DNA from: Dokdonella_A sp964582225
GTDB taxonomy: Bacteria > Pseudomonadota > Gammaproteobacteria > Xanthomonadales > Rhodanobacteraceae
Direction: 5' to 3'
NCBI GenBank assembly: GCA_964582225.1
Contig: CAZORA010000003.1
Coordinates: forward strand, 62,001 to 126,000
DNA: 64,000 nt
The position numbers and the translations under genes were made by a program. This document shows positions 18,001-26,505 of the stretch, in pieces. Within the stretch, counting starts at the first letter, position 1. Each line of letters opens with the position of its first letter. The notes beneath the pieces were generated by a model. It made no database searches, was not told the DNA's origin, and saw only the letters and a program-made list of their open reading frames with translations.

Positions 18001-18328
18001 GCAGCAGACGTCTCTGTTTGGCGCGTCCGGGAGCGTTCGACCGGCCAGCTCGGGTTCGTCGCCACCGACCGTGCCCGACAAACCGTCAGCCGCCGAAGCG
18101 GGCGACCGCAAGCCGGCGCAGGCCGCCGCACCTGCGCCCGGCACGGGCTCGACACCGCCGGCGGCGAGCCCGGTGCGGGACCGCGTGCCCTCAGCTGCGC
18201 AGGGCAGCGCCGCACAAGGAACACCGGCGGCAGCCGCACTGGCTGCGGTCCAGCCTCCCGCCCAGACGCCGGCCGCACCAAAGCAGGAAGCACAGTCCGC
18301 TCCAGGCGGGGAGCCACCGCAACCCTGA
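15032..18328 (+). CDS. rne: Ribonuclease E
   Basis: A 1098-residue endoribonuclease, core of the RNA degradosome. It begins MKRMLINATQREELR as in E. coli. The catalytic half has the S1 domain, then DNase I-like metal site with the aspartates in LTAIDINSARAT and GLIVIDFIDM, and the Zn-link C402-P-R-C405. A short amphipathic helix GLIARLLGWFR (about residues 559-569) matches the membrane-targeting segment. The remaining 500 residues are disordered and rich in Ala, Pro, Arg and Ser, with an arginine-rich RNA-binding patch (RARRRGRRGGRRRRK, near residue 705). The start is fixed by homology; the longer upstream frame would cross the hairpin leader. Likely autoregulated through that leader. Confidence 0.97.
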   Translation: MKRMLINATQREELRVAIVDGQSLYDLDIEIPSREQKKSNIYKARITRVEPSLEACFVDYGADRHGFLPLKEIASEYFPPGLSASKAGIRELIKEGQQLIVQVEKEERGNKGAALTTYISLAGRYLVLMPNSPKVGGVSRRIEGEDRQNIKEALDHLQLPDGMGLIVRTAGMGRDAEELQWDLDYLLQLWKAIHEAAVAKSAPFLIYQESRLIIRALRDYLRGDIGEILIDQEELYADAREFMQQVMPGNLRKLKLYQDAAPLFSRFQIETQIESAFDRTVRLPSGGSIVIDQTEALTAIDINSARATKGSDIEETAFNTNCEAAVEIARQLRIRDAGGLIVIDFIDMDSPRHQREVEDKLKDALKLDRARVQVGRISRFGLLEMSRQRLRPSLDESTQIVCPRCDGHGHIRSVESLSLSALRLVEEHAMKDSTGQVLVQAPPSVANFLLNEKRRQLSEIEARHKVAIIVVADAKLETPQLEIQRLRASETGEEVRPSYQRTTPVELTPLPQMLQPGEEPEHPAVAGIVRSTPAPLREEPLTPPAPAPVAAAPATATGGGLIARLLGWFRTSTPAAPAAQTTTSSPRRASATKRTPSTTRASSSRSGTKPRPEPRSTSTPQNANGRAARSSGGSTKAPSPRAARRGEPTSPRNEERREPEREAPLATSIAIVPQSKPVAAPEPERPASVLPAEDASSASIAEETRARRRGRRGGRRRRKDPLSAAEEAANVASGNVEVESATPSQQHAEPAAPVDRPASARQTDQTLEPRREPSPNAAVATAAASAPTAQSTSQAQPATEAKHPPASELPPAVPHRTPEPARPPAANAPAPSAAAPAQPAAPLVREPAATAAQASSATHEARPALAQAAPTESGTPSREPASIASSSAPARSAAETPPGSENVRQTNPAARGGAAATERANPARHSADPTKPAVAKAPTTPAEPNPTRPHPTFGQGTPPTGAAPAPTVTPIARAVASGIADMLAVRNQAPQQTSLFGASGSVRPASSGSSPPTVPDKPSAAEAGDRKPAQAAAPAPGTGSTPPAASPVRDRVPSAAQGSAAQGTPAAAALAAVQPPAQTPAAPKQEAQSAPGGEPPQP

Positions 18329-18403
18329 GTCGCCCTCGGGCTGGGTCACCGTCGGCGCGTCGGGTCCGCCGGCGCCGTGTACGGAGCGGACACGGGCCGG
18401 CGG

Positions 18404-19750
18404 TCAACTGCGCTTGGGCGCGAGCTCGGCGGCGACCGGCGCATCCGTCTCCCGAATCAGCTGCTCGAGCTTCGCGTAGAGGGAATCCGGTGACTCCGCG
18501 CCGGCCAGGCGTGCGCCAAGCTGGCGACAGGCCCGCTGAACCTCATCTGCGGCCAGCAGGCGGCGCAGGCGGAACTCGAGCGCTCTCACCGAGAGCCTCC
18601 GGGCCGGCAGGCTGTCGCCAACCCCGAGCCGCCTCGCGCGAAGCGCGTTGTCGAACTGATCATAGGCAAACGGCACCACGAGCTGAGGTGTGCCGGCAGC
18701 CAAGGCTGCGCGCAGGGTGCCGATTCCGCCGTGGTGCACGAGCGCCGTGACCTGCGGCAACAAAAGCTGGAACGACGCCCGATCGACCCACTGGACGCAG
18801 GGCGGCAGCACAGGCGGAAGCTGAGCCGGGTACGGCGTGATGAAGAGCCCACGCCGCCCGCTCCGCCGCAAGACCTCCAGCGCGACCTGGAAAAACCGCT
18901 CGGCGTGCTCCTGCCCGGTTCCGGCGGTGAAGGCGACGGGCGGAGCGCCGGCAGCCAGGAACTCCTGCAGCTCGGGCGAGAGCGGCGCCGGAGAGACTGC
19001 TTCCGGGGGAAAACCGCACTGAGTGAAGCGCGCCGGCCAATCGCGCTGTGGTGCTGCAAACCAGTCCGGGAAGAAACCGAGCACTCGATCCGGTACCGAA
19101 AAAATGTGAGGGAAGAAATGCTGCACCGGTGGCAGCTGCAGTTTCTCGCGCAGCGCGTTGAGCTGCGGCAGCGTGACCGGGTCGATCCAGAGCGCAAACA
19201 CGGCGCGCCACAGCGCGCGCCGCAACCAGGCCGGAAACATCCGCGGCAGCCGCCGCGAACCGATCGTCAGCAGATCGTGGGCGCTGCAGAGATTGGACGG
19301 CGCAAGACAGGCGGCGAAGATGCGCAGCTTCGGGCGCAGCGACCGCCCCAGCGCCGCCGCCGGTACCAGCATGGGGTGAGTGATGAGTACGCAGGGTCGC
19401 TGCGGCGGCAGCTCATCACCCAGAAAGCGCCGAAACACCTCCAGATGCGGCGCAAGCGTGCTCCAGAAAACGCCGAGGCCATGCCGCTCGTCCCACATCG
19501 CGCGACTGCCCAGCAGGCGCTGATCCTCCGGCTCACCGAAACTCACGCAGCGCAGACCCGCCAGGCGCACGGTCGGCGCGTGATAGGCCGGCACCAGCAA
19601 GGTGACGGACCAGCCTCGCCCGCGCAAGCCTAGTGCAAGCGCGAGGAAGGGCTGCAGATCGCCGCGCGTTCCGCAAGTCGCCAGCACAATCTCGGCGGGC
19701 GGCCCGACCTTAGCCTCTACCGCAGGCGCGACGTCAATTTCGTCACGCAT
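18404..19750 (-). CDS. GT1-family glycosyltransferase (UDP-glucosyl/rhamnosyl transferase-like)
   Basis: A 448-residue GT-B fold transferase. The N-terminal domain starts EIVLATCGTRGDLQPFLALALGLRGRGWSVTL, the acceptor-side landmark shared by sterol glucosyltransferases and RhlB-type rhamnosyltransferases. The C-terminal domain carries the nucleotide-sugar motif LVHHGGIGTLRAALAAGTPQLVVPFAYDQFDNALRARRLGVG. Such enzymes sugar-tag lipids, sterols or secondary metabolites; the acceptor cannot be read from sequence. It stands alone, convergent with rne. The ATG at 19750 was chosen as it starts 18 codons before the conserved first strand; a 46-codon extension upstream is possible but has no ribosome site. 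Confidence 0.85.
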   Translation of the reverse strand: MRDEIDVAPAVEAKVGPPAEIVLATCGTRGDLQPFLALALGLRGRGWSVTLLVPAYHAPTVRLAGLRCVSFGEPEDQRLLGSRAMWDERHGLGVFWSTLAPHLEVFRRFLGDELPPQRPCVLITHPMLVPAAALGRSLRPKLRIFAACLAPSNLCSAHDLLTIGSRRLPRMFPAWLRRALWRAVFALWIDPVTLPQLNALREKLQLPPVQHFFPHIFSVPDRVLGFFPDWFAAPQRDWPARFTQCGFPPEAVSPAPLSPELQEFLAAGAPPVAFTAGTGQEHAERFFQVALEVLRRSGRRGLFITPYPAQLPPVLPPCVQWVDRASFQLLLPQVTALVHHGGIGTLRAALAAGTPQLVVPFAYDQFDNALRARRLGVGDSLPARRLSVRALEFRLRRLLAADEVQRACRQLGARLAGAESPDSLYAKLEQLIRETDAPVAAELAPKRS

Positions 19751-20096
19751 TCCTGCAGTCTGGTCGCAGATGCATGGTGCCACGGAATTGCGCGGCAGCG
19801 CGCAGTCGCGGGCAACGAGCCCGCCCGCGCGCGGGCCGATACTCGCCGGCTCGCCAACCGCTCGACACCCCATTGATCGACAAGTCACGGAAAGACGGAT
19901 CGCGCAGGCCGACTAGCACTCGACTCCTCATCTGCGCGGCAGACTCCCAGGACCGGTCTGAACGAGGCCGTCTTTTCTCGCCGTTCCCGCGCAGACGGAA
20001 ACCCAGTGTCTTTCCCTGCAAGCACTTCGTTGCACCCGGCAGCCACTTCGTTGCGCGGGCTTCCGCCGTCACGGGCGGAGTTCGTCAGGACCTGCC
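19751..20096. other. 346-bp gap between GT1 gene and gacA
   Basis: Upstream region of the glycosyltransferase and downstream region of gacA. I see no gene, and only a short GC hairpin (CCGCC/GGCGG near 20068-20083) that could help end gacA transcription. Confidence 0.4.
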
Positions 20097-20759
20097 CTAG
20101 CCCGCCCTCGCCGAATCGACCACACCGTGCCCGCTTAGAAGCCCATGCATCTGTGCAAGATGAGCGAGCGCAACCAGGTTGTCGATGCCGAGCTTGTCGA
20201 ACAGGCGATACTTGTAGGTAGCGATCGTCTTCGCGCTCAGATTCAGCTGCACTGCAATTCGCTGCATGTCGAGCCCTTGCGCTAGCTTCATGGCCACGTC
20301 GAGCTCGCGCATCGAAAGGGCGTCGAAGGGAGTCTTCGAGCCGTCGAGCACGTCCATGGCCAGCGCCTCAGCGACGTCGGCGGCCAGGTAGCGACGCCCA
20401 TCCGCCACCCGCCGCACGGCCTCGACCAGTTCCTCCGCGCGGCAGCCCTTGGTGAGATAGCCGCTGGCGCCAGCCTGGATCAGGCGTTTCGGGAATGGCG
20501 CCTCGCTCACCACGGTCAGAATCACGATGCGGGTCGGCAACTTGTACTTGCGCACCCGTTCGGTCAGTTCGAGTCCGCTCAGCCGCGGCATGTGCACGTC
20601 GACCAGAGCCACCGCGGGCTTCTTGCTGCGGATCAGCGCGAACCCGGTTTCCCCGTCCGAAGCCTCCCCCACGATGTCGATATCCTGCTGCTGCGACAGG
20701 ATCATGCGAAACCCCGTTCGCACCAGCTCATGGTCGTCCACCAGCACAACGCTTATCAT
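20097..20759 (-). CDS. gacA: GacA/UvrY-type response regulator (NarL/FixJ family)
   Basis: A 220-residue two-component regulator. The receiver domain begins MISVVLVDDHELVRTGFRMIL with acidic pocket D8/D9, phosphorylation site D54 (LVDVHMP), the threonine of ILTVVSE and the lysine in YLTKG. The LuxR-type output domain is LSMRELDVAMKLAQGLDMQRIAVQLNLSAKTIATYKYRLFDKLGI. Length, D54 and the output helix match GacA/UvrY. In that pathway the BarA/GacS kinase phosphorylates it and it turns on small RNAs that sequester CsrA; a csrA gene is present at 63.4 kb. GGGGGAGG precedes the ATG by 3-9 nt, supporting this start. No kinase or uvrC neighbour is seen, which is unusual compared with enterobacteria. 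Confidence 0.85.
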   Translation of the reverse strand: MISVVLVDDHELVRTGFRMILSQQQDIDIVGEASDGETGFALIRSKKPAVALVDVHMPRLSGLELTERVRKYKLPTRIVILTVVSEAPFPKRLIQAGASGYLTKGCRAEELVEAVRRVADGRRYLAADVAEALAMDVLDGSKTPFDALSMRELDVAMKLAQGLDMQRIAVQLNLSAKTIATYKYRLFDKLGIDNLVALAHLAQMHGLLSGHGVVDSARAG

Positions 20760-20930
20760 CCGCCTCCCCCCATCACCGTGCCACATGCCCCGCCCGAACA
20801 TATAACAATTCACCGAGGCAGAGTAACATTCCTTCCGTCGATCGACCGAAGTGTCGATTCGCTCACGCATCCGCGCGCCCGGCCCCTGCCCCACGTCCGA
20901 GCGGCACCCGGACAACCTCAAGAACCTCCC

Positions 20931-21059
<129 letters not shown>

Positions 21060-21286
21060 TGCTGGACGGGGGTGCGTGGACGAACCCACCCGGTTCGACG
21101 GAATCGCCGGGAGCGATTCCGGACCGCCGCAGGCGGGCCCCGAGCAGCGCGAGGGGCAAGGGGCGAGGCCCGGGGCGGGCCGATCCCCACCTGTGGTGGC
21201 GCTGCGGTACTGTGGGCCCGGTCACGGCTCCCGGCGCTTGGGACAGTGCCTTGGCTGCCGGAACGTGAGCCTTCCTGCCCCATTGT

Positions 21287-23419
21287 CTATTCGAACCCGT
21301 CGGCGAAGATCTGCTCGAGTCCCACCCGAATACGGGTCACCAGGTAGTCCGATCCGATCACGAGATCGAAGTCGCGACCGTTGGGATAGGCGCGCAGCAC
21401 GCCCTGGTTGCCGGCACCGAGTCGACTGCCGAGCACGGCAGACACCGAAACCGCGGTGCCGGCCGCGTCGACTTCGTAAAGGCGAGTGCCGTCAGCGCCC
21501 AGGAAGCGGTTTGCCTCGGCGTCGAGCGGACGAAAGAAGGTCGTACCCGGCGGCATCTGACGCTGCCCTTCGCTGGCGAGAGTATTGCAGTGGTGAAGGG
21601 CGAGCGTATCGGCCTCGTCGAGTGCGGCGAGCCGGCACGCTGCGCCCTCACCCCATCGCCACAGCGCGGTGATGACGCGATCGGTCTTGATGCTCTCGAC
21701 CAAGAGGCGAGTGGACAGGTCGAACACATAGAGTGCAGCACCGCGCGCCACCGCGGCCCGCGGTGTGCCCGCACCGCTGCGGAACACCGACAGAGCGGGC
21801 TCCCCGTCCCCGGCAAGCGTCACGGATTGCCACAGGATCGCACCGTCGCGGCCGTCCAGTACCACCATCTGCCCGATCGACGTAAGCGCCACTACGTCAG
21901 ACACGCCGTCGCCGTTCGCGTCGATGATTCCCAAATCCGACACCGGGGTGTAATCGAAGACGGATCCATAGCCGCCCACCCGCCAGCAGTCCCCCAGGCT
22001 CGCGCCATCCAATACCGCCACCATTCCGCCGTAAAGGTCTCCGCCCGCGATGATGATGTCCGGCGAAGCAGCGGGCCTCAGTCTGGCAATGGCGACCCGC
22101 GGCAGTCGGCCCGTCCACGATTCGAACACCTCCGCCCGCGCGCGCAGTCGTTGACCGCTGGCCACATCGAGCACGTAGAGGGCCGAGCCGCCCCTCCCGT
22201 ACTCAGAATTTCCCGTGAGATACACGATCTGGTCACCACCGTCTCCCTGCAGATCGCCTCTGGCGACTGACGTGTACGGTCCCGCTTCAGCGCGCCGCAG
22301 GTACTCGCTCGCGTGGGTACCGATGTCGACTGCACCCAAGATACCCACTGCCCCGCCGGTGGAGCCCGCGGCATAGACCAGCTCCGCGCGATCGTCGCCA
22401 TCGAGATCGCCCATTGCGATGGCGTTTGCCATACCCCCGATGTTTTCGGCGCTGACGATGATTTCACCCGTGCGCGGGTTGTAGACGTCGATATTGCCGC
22501 TCAACCTCGACCCGCCCAGCGCGATCTGGTCTGGCCCGTCCGGCGTCAGTCGCACCACGGCGACAAACTCGACTTCGTCCGCGTCGATTTGGGAAACAGG
22601 TGAATACGGCTGGCCCCGAAAAATCTGCACTTGGCGGGGCCACGGTGTGAGGACCGCGAATCCCGAGTTGGCTTCGTAACCGAACCGACCAACCAGAATT
22701 CTTTCGCCGAAGCCGCTCGGATAAACCCATTCGACTGCATGGCTTGCCCCGTCGATGATGCGCCCCGGGGTGCCGGCCACGATCAATTCGAGCGCGTCGT
22801 CGTCGTCCAGTTGAGCGACGCCGACGTCGGTCGTTACCGTATTCCCCAGCCATTTGACGGCCCCGGTCTGGTAGTCCAGCACGACCGGGTACGGATCGCC
22901 CCACTCGGTGAGCCCAGTCAGTCCGACAATCTCCAGGCTGCCGTCCGCGTCAACGTCGGCAATGGCCGCCACCTTGCGCAGCAGTGGCGCTTCGATCGTG
23001 CGCAGAATCCGCGGCGGTACGGCGCCGAGAATCACTACTTGGCCATCCGCGCCGCCGCCCGCAACCGCGGCCAGCCGATCCGCGGCGCCCTGTCGCGGAG
23101 CCGGCACCAGCGGCCCAATCAGATCGACCGGCAGCAGCGATACCTGGCGCACGTCCAGGCGCCCGGCCGGGCCCGCGTTCAGCACGGCGAGCAGCTGTAG
23201 CGGTGACCACCCGTCGAAATAGCCCGGCGAGGTATGGCCAGTGACGAGCGCCTCCAGCTTGCCGTCGCCATTGAAATCGCCGATCTGAATCCCGGCGCGA
23301 CCAGGACTTGCAATGCCTGGATAGTGCTCCCAGGCCCGCGCCGCATCAGCGCCGAGCAGACTCGCCACGATTGCTGCCGTGAGCGCGAGCGTTCGCATGT
23401 TGACCATTGATTTGCCCAT
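21287..23419 (-). CDS. Secreted FG-GAP/VCBS-repeat beta-propeller protein with FADGFE C-terminal tag
   Basis: A 710-residue exported protein. A signal peptide (TLALTAAIVASLLGADAARA) is followed by about seven FG-GAP-like repeats, each with a calcium-type loop: DFNGDGKLEAL, DVDADGSLEIV, QLDDDDALELI, DLDGDDRAELV, DLQGDGGDQIV and DANGDGVSDVV. The whole is probably one beta-propeller. It ends GLEQIFADGFE, the same tag as the unrelated metallopeptidase at 6-9.7 kb. Start is uncertain: ATG at 23419 follows a GGTGGG ribosome-like site, but GTG at 23431 and ATG at 23407 or 23398 are also in frame. It stands alone. Role unknown; such propellers act in adhesion or ligand binding at the surface. Confidence 0.85.
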   Translation of the reverse strand: MGKSMVNMRTLALTAAIVASLLGADAARAWEHYPGIASPGRAGIQIGDFNGDGKLEALVTGHTSPGYFDGWSPLQLLAVLNAGPAGRLDVRQVSLLPVDLIGPLVPAPRQGAADRLAAVAGGGADGQVVILGAVPPRILRTIEAPLLRKVAAIADVDADGSLEIVGLTGLTEWGDPYPVVLDYQTGAVKWLGNTVTTDVGVAQLDDDDALELIVAGTPGRIIDGASHAVEWVYPSGFGERILVGRFGYEANSGFAVLTPWPRQVQIFRGQPYSPVSQIDADEVEFVAVVRLTPDGPDQIALGGSRLSGNIDVYNPRTGEIIVSAENIGGMANAIAMGDLDGDDRAELVYAAGSTGGAVGILGAVDIGTHASEYLRRAEAGPYTSVARGDLQGDGGDQIVYLTGNSEYGRGGSALYVLDVASGQRLRARAEVFESWTGRLPRVAIARLRPAASPDIIIAGGDLYGGMVAVLDGASLGDCWRVGGYGSVFDYTPVSDLGIIDANGDGVSDVVALTSIGQMVVLDGRDGAILWQSVTLAGDGEPALSVFRSGAGTPRAAVARGAALYVFDLSTRLLVESIKTDRVITALWRWGEGAACRLAALDEADTLALHHCNTLASEGQRQMPPGTTFFRPLDAEANRFLGADGTRLYEVDAAGTAVSVSAVLGSRLGAGNQGVLRAYPNGRDFDLVIGSDYLVTRIRVGLEQIFADGFE

Positions 23420-23669
23420 ATCGTCGCCCACCCGATCGAGCGGACGCGCGTGCCAATGGGTGCACGCTCCCTCCCCTTGTGCGCGCCGATCCTAACACCG
23501 TCGGTCCGCTCCGCAAACGCGCAATCCCGCTCGACTGCAGCGAGTATCGAGCGGGGGCGGCCCGCCAAAACCGGCGTGAGTTCGGCGAAAAGCTTCTGCG
23601 GGCGCTTGCGGGGTAGCCGGGCGGGCACTATCGTGCGCCGCACAATTTCGCCCCACTTGCCGCGCAGCC

Positions 23670-24926
23670 ATGTCGCCAATCCAGAATGTTCCCACCCGCG
23701 TCCGTCTGGATCAGGTGCACTACGAAATCCGCGGCGAGCTGGCACGGCGCGCGCGCGAGCTGGAAGCTGGCGGCAGGAAGCTGATCAAGCTCAACATCGG
23801 CAATCCAGGCGCCTTCGGTTTCCGTGCGCCCGAACACCTGCAGCGCGCCATTGCGGAGCATCTGCAGCAAAGCGACGCCTATTGCCACCAGCAGGGGCTG
23901 GCGGAGCTGCGTGAGGTGATTGCCGCCCAGGCGACCACGGCAGGAGCAGCGGCGGTGACGCCGGCGCGGGTCTTCGTCGGCAACGGCGTCAGCGAGCTGA
24001 TCGACATGGCGCTGCGCGCGCTGCTCAATCCGGGGGACGAGGTGCTGCTGCCGAGCCCGGACTATCCGCTGTGGAGCGCGGCCACCATCCTGAACGACGG
24101 CGCGCCGGTGTACTACGACTGCGCGCCGGAGCGCGGCTTCCAGCCGGACCCTGGCCAAATCGAGGCGCTGATCACGCCGCGCACGCGCGCGCTGGTGCTG
24201 ATCAATCCCAACAACCCCTCCGGCGCGGTCTATTCACCGGAGCTCCTGAGCGAGCTTGCGGACATCGCCGCTCGGCATCGGCTACTGCTGATGGCGGACG
24301 AAATTTACGACCGCATCCTGTACGACGGCGCACGACATCAGCCAATGGCGGCGATTGCGGGCGACCTCCCCTGTCTCACCTTCGGCGGTCTGTCCAAGGT
24401 GCATCGCGCCTGCGGGTACCGCTCCGGCTGGGCGGTGCTGTCGGGAGACCCCCTGTGCAGCGGTGACTTCCACGGCGCACTCGATCTGTTGGCCGCACTG
24501 CGCTTGTGCGCCAACGTGCCCGGTCAGTGGGCGGCGCTCGCGGCGCTCAGCGGAGCGGACACGATCTCTGCCCTGACCGCCGCTGGCGGCAGGTTGCATG
24601 AGGCGCGCCGCGCGGTGATCGAGTCCTGCGCCGAAAACCAGATGCTGTCGCTGCATGCGCCAGAAGGCGCGTTGTACGCTTTCCCCGGCGTGGATACGGC
24701 AGCGCTGGCGCATTTCGATGATCACGCCTTCGCGCTCGACCTGCTGCTCCACGAGGGCGTGCTGGTAGTGCCCGGTTCGAGCTTCAACGTGCCCTATCGG
24801 AATCACTTCCGCATCACCTTGCTTCCCGAACCTGCCCAACTGCGTGAGGTCTTCCAGCGTCTCGGTTCGGCGTTCGAGCGCTGGTCACGCGGGCTGCCGC
24901 AGCAGGTGAGGATCGCCAGTGCCTGA
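23670..24926 (+). CDS. alaA: Class I aminotransferase, alanine transaminase AlaA-like
   Basis: A 418-residue fold type I PLP enzyme. Landmarks are KLNIGNPGAFGF near residue 42, NGVSELIDMALRALLNPGDEVLLPSPDYPLW, NPNNPSGAVY, ADEIYDRILYDG, and GGLSKVHRACGYRSGW with the cofactor lysine K243. This set is that of glutamate-pyruvate transaminase AlaA (YfbQ), in which the corresponding segment reads SKxYRxxGxRxGW; here it is SKVHRACGYRSGW. The likely reaction is pyruvate plus glutamate to alanine plus 2-oxoglutarate in the cytosol. It is followed by the cardiolipin synthase gene 38 bp later, probably on one transcript. Confidence 0.88.
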   Translation: MSPIQNVPTRVRLDQVHYEIRGELARRARELEAGGRKLIKLNIGNPGAFGFRAPEHLQRAIAEHLQQSDAYCHQQGLAELREVIAAQATTAGAAAVTPARVFVGNGVSELIDMALRALLNPGDEVLLPSPDYPLWSAATILNDGAPVYYDCAPERGFQPDPGQIEALITPRTRALVLINPNNPSGAVYSPELLSELADIAARHRLLLMADEIYDRILYDGARHQPMAAIAGDLPCLTFGGLSKVHRACGYRSGWAVLSGDPLCSGDFHGALDLLAALRLCANVPGQWAALAALSGADTISALTAAGGRLHEARRAVIESCAENQMLSLHAPEGALYAFPGVDTAALAHFDDHAFALDLLLHEGVLVVPGSSFNVPYRNHFRITLLPEPAQLREVFQRLGSAFERWSRGLPQQVRIASA

Positions 24927-24964
24927 AGCGGGGTCGATCGCGCGCCGCGGGCTACACTGCCCGT

Positions 24965-26413
24965 ATGCCGTCGATCCATTCGCCGTTCTCACCACCAAGT
25001 CACGACCAGAGTCTCCTGCAGCTCGCCGGTCAGGCCTTCAGCCGCGCCGCTGGCGCGCCGCTGGTCGGCGGCAACGCGCTCGATCTCCTGATCGACGCTG
25101 AACACAACTTCAGCGTCTGGCTGACGGCAATTCGCGCTGCCGAACATTTCATCCTGTTCGAGAACTACATCTTTCGCGACGATGAAACCGGACGCGAGTT
25201 TCTCCGCGCGCTGACCGACTGCGCGCGACGCGGCGTGCGAGTATGCCTGCTGCGCGACTGGCTGGGTTGCGTCGGACAATCGCGGGCTTCGTTCTGGGCT
25301 CCGCTGCGCGCGGCTGGCGGCGAAGTGCGTACTTACAACCCACCGCGACTGAGCAGTCCGCTCGGCTGGTTGTCGCGCGACCACCGCAAGCTGCTGGTGG
25401 TCGACGCGCAAGTCGGTTTCGTCGGCGGTCTCTGCGTCAGCGGCCGGTGGCTCGGTGATCCCGCTCGCGGGTTGCCGCCGTGGCGGGACACGGCCGTTGC
25501 CGTGCGCGGCCCGGCGGTGCGCGACCTGGTCGAGGCGTTCGCCCAGGTCTGGGCGGAGCTGGGGCCGCCGCTGCCGGCTGTGATTTCGGACTCATCCGAA
25601 GCGACCGATACCGCCGGCAGCGCGGAACTGCGGGTGATCGCCACCGTGCCCAACACCGCCGGGCTGTATCGCCTCGACCAGCTGATCGCGGTCATGGCGC
25701 GCACCTACCTCTGGATCACCGACGCCTATTTCGTCGGCGTCGCGCCCTATGTGCAGGCGCTGGCCGCAGCCGCGCGTGATGACGTGGACGTGCGCTTGCT
25801 GGTGCCGGGAAGCAGCGACATTCCGGCGGTGGCCGCGCTGTCCCGGGCCGGCTATCGCTCGCTGCTCGAGGCCGGGGTACGCGTTTTCGAATGGAACGGC
25901 ACGATGCTGCATGCCAAGACCGCAGTTGCCGATGGCCGCTGGGCGCGGGTCGGCTCGAGCAACCTGAACCTCGCGAGCTGGATCGGCAACTGCGAGATCG
26001 ATCTCGCCGTGGAGGATGCGGCCTTCGCCAGCCGCATGCAGGCCCAATATCTGATCGACCTCGAAAACGCCACCGAGATCGTGCTGCGGATGCCGTCGCA
26101 CGCGCGCCCCGACGTGCCGCGGCCGCTGCGTACCCAGGGCGGCAGCTCGGGGCGCGCCGCGGCGAGCGCGCTGCGTCTGGCCAACACCATCGGCGCGGCG
26201 ATCACTGATCGGCGCGTGCTGGGCAGCACCGAATCCGGGCCGCTGCTGCTGGCCGGCGCGAGCCTGCTCGGCGTCGGCGTGTTGGCGTTGCTGTGGCCGC
26301 AGCTGCTGGCCTGGCCGCTGGCGGCCCTGCTCGGCTGGATCGGCCTCAGTCTGGCGGCGCGCTGGCGCGAGCTGCGCCGTAATCGCCGGCGCAAAGGCGG
26401 GGGCGAGGGCTGA
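24965..26413 (+). CDS. clsB: Cardiolipin synthase ClsB-like, phospholipase D family
   Basis: A 482-residue phosphatidyltransferase that makes cardiolipin. It has the two HKD motifs of the phospholipase D superfamily: H140-R-K-LLVVD followed by GFVGG, and H316-A-K-TAVAD followed by GSSNLN. There is no N-terminal transmembrane pair, as in ClsB. Unlike typical ClsB it carries a C-terminal hydrophobic segment (about residues 425-455, GPLLLAGASLLGVGVLALLWPQ) and ends in a very basic tail (RRNRRRKGG), which would hold it at the inner membrane. ATG at 24965 is the only start close to the conserved domain. Confidence 0.88.
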   Translation: MPSIHSPFSPPSHDQSLLQLAGQAFSRAAGAPLVGGNALDLLIDAEHNFSVWLTAIRAAEHFILFENYIFRDDETGREFLRALTDCARRGVRVCLLRDWLGCVGQSRASFWAPLRAAGGEVRTYNPPRLSSPLGWLSRDHRKLLVVDAQVGFVGGLCVSGRWLGDPARGLPPWRDTAVAVRGPAVRDLVEAFAQVWAELGPPLPAVISDSSEATDTAGSAELRVIATVPNTAGLYRLDQLIAVMARTYLWITDAYFVGVAPYVQALAAAARDDVDVRLLVPGSSDIPAVAALSRAGYRSLLEAGVRVFEWNGTMLHAKTAVADGRWARVGSSNLNLASWIGNCEIDLAVEDAAFASRMQAQYLIDLENATEIVLRMPSHARPDVPRPLRTQGGSSGRAAASALRLANTIGAAITDRRVLGSTESGPLLLAGASLLGVGVLALLWPQLLAWPLAALLGWIGLSLAARWRELRRNRRRKGGGEG

Positions 26414-26505
26414 GCGGAGCTGGAGCTTGCGGTACGACCCGAACTTGTCGACACTCAGCGTTCGCGTCTGCCTTCGCAACGCGCCCGCAGCGATTCCGTC
26501 CGCAA

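Noticed and set aside
21101..21119. GAATCGC/GCGATTC hairpin as a terminator of the tRNA or the FG-GAP gene
   Set aside because: No T-run follows on either strand, and a far better terminator stands at 21021-21059.
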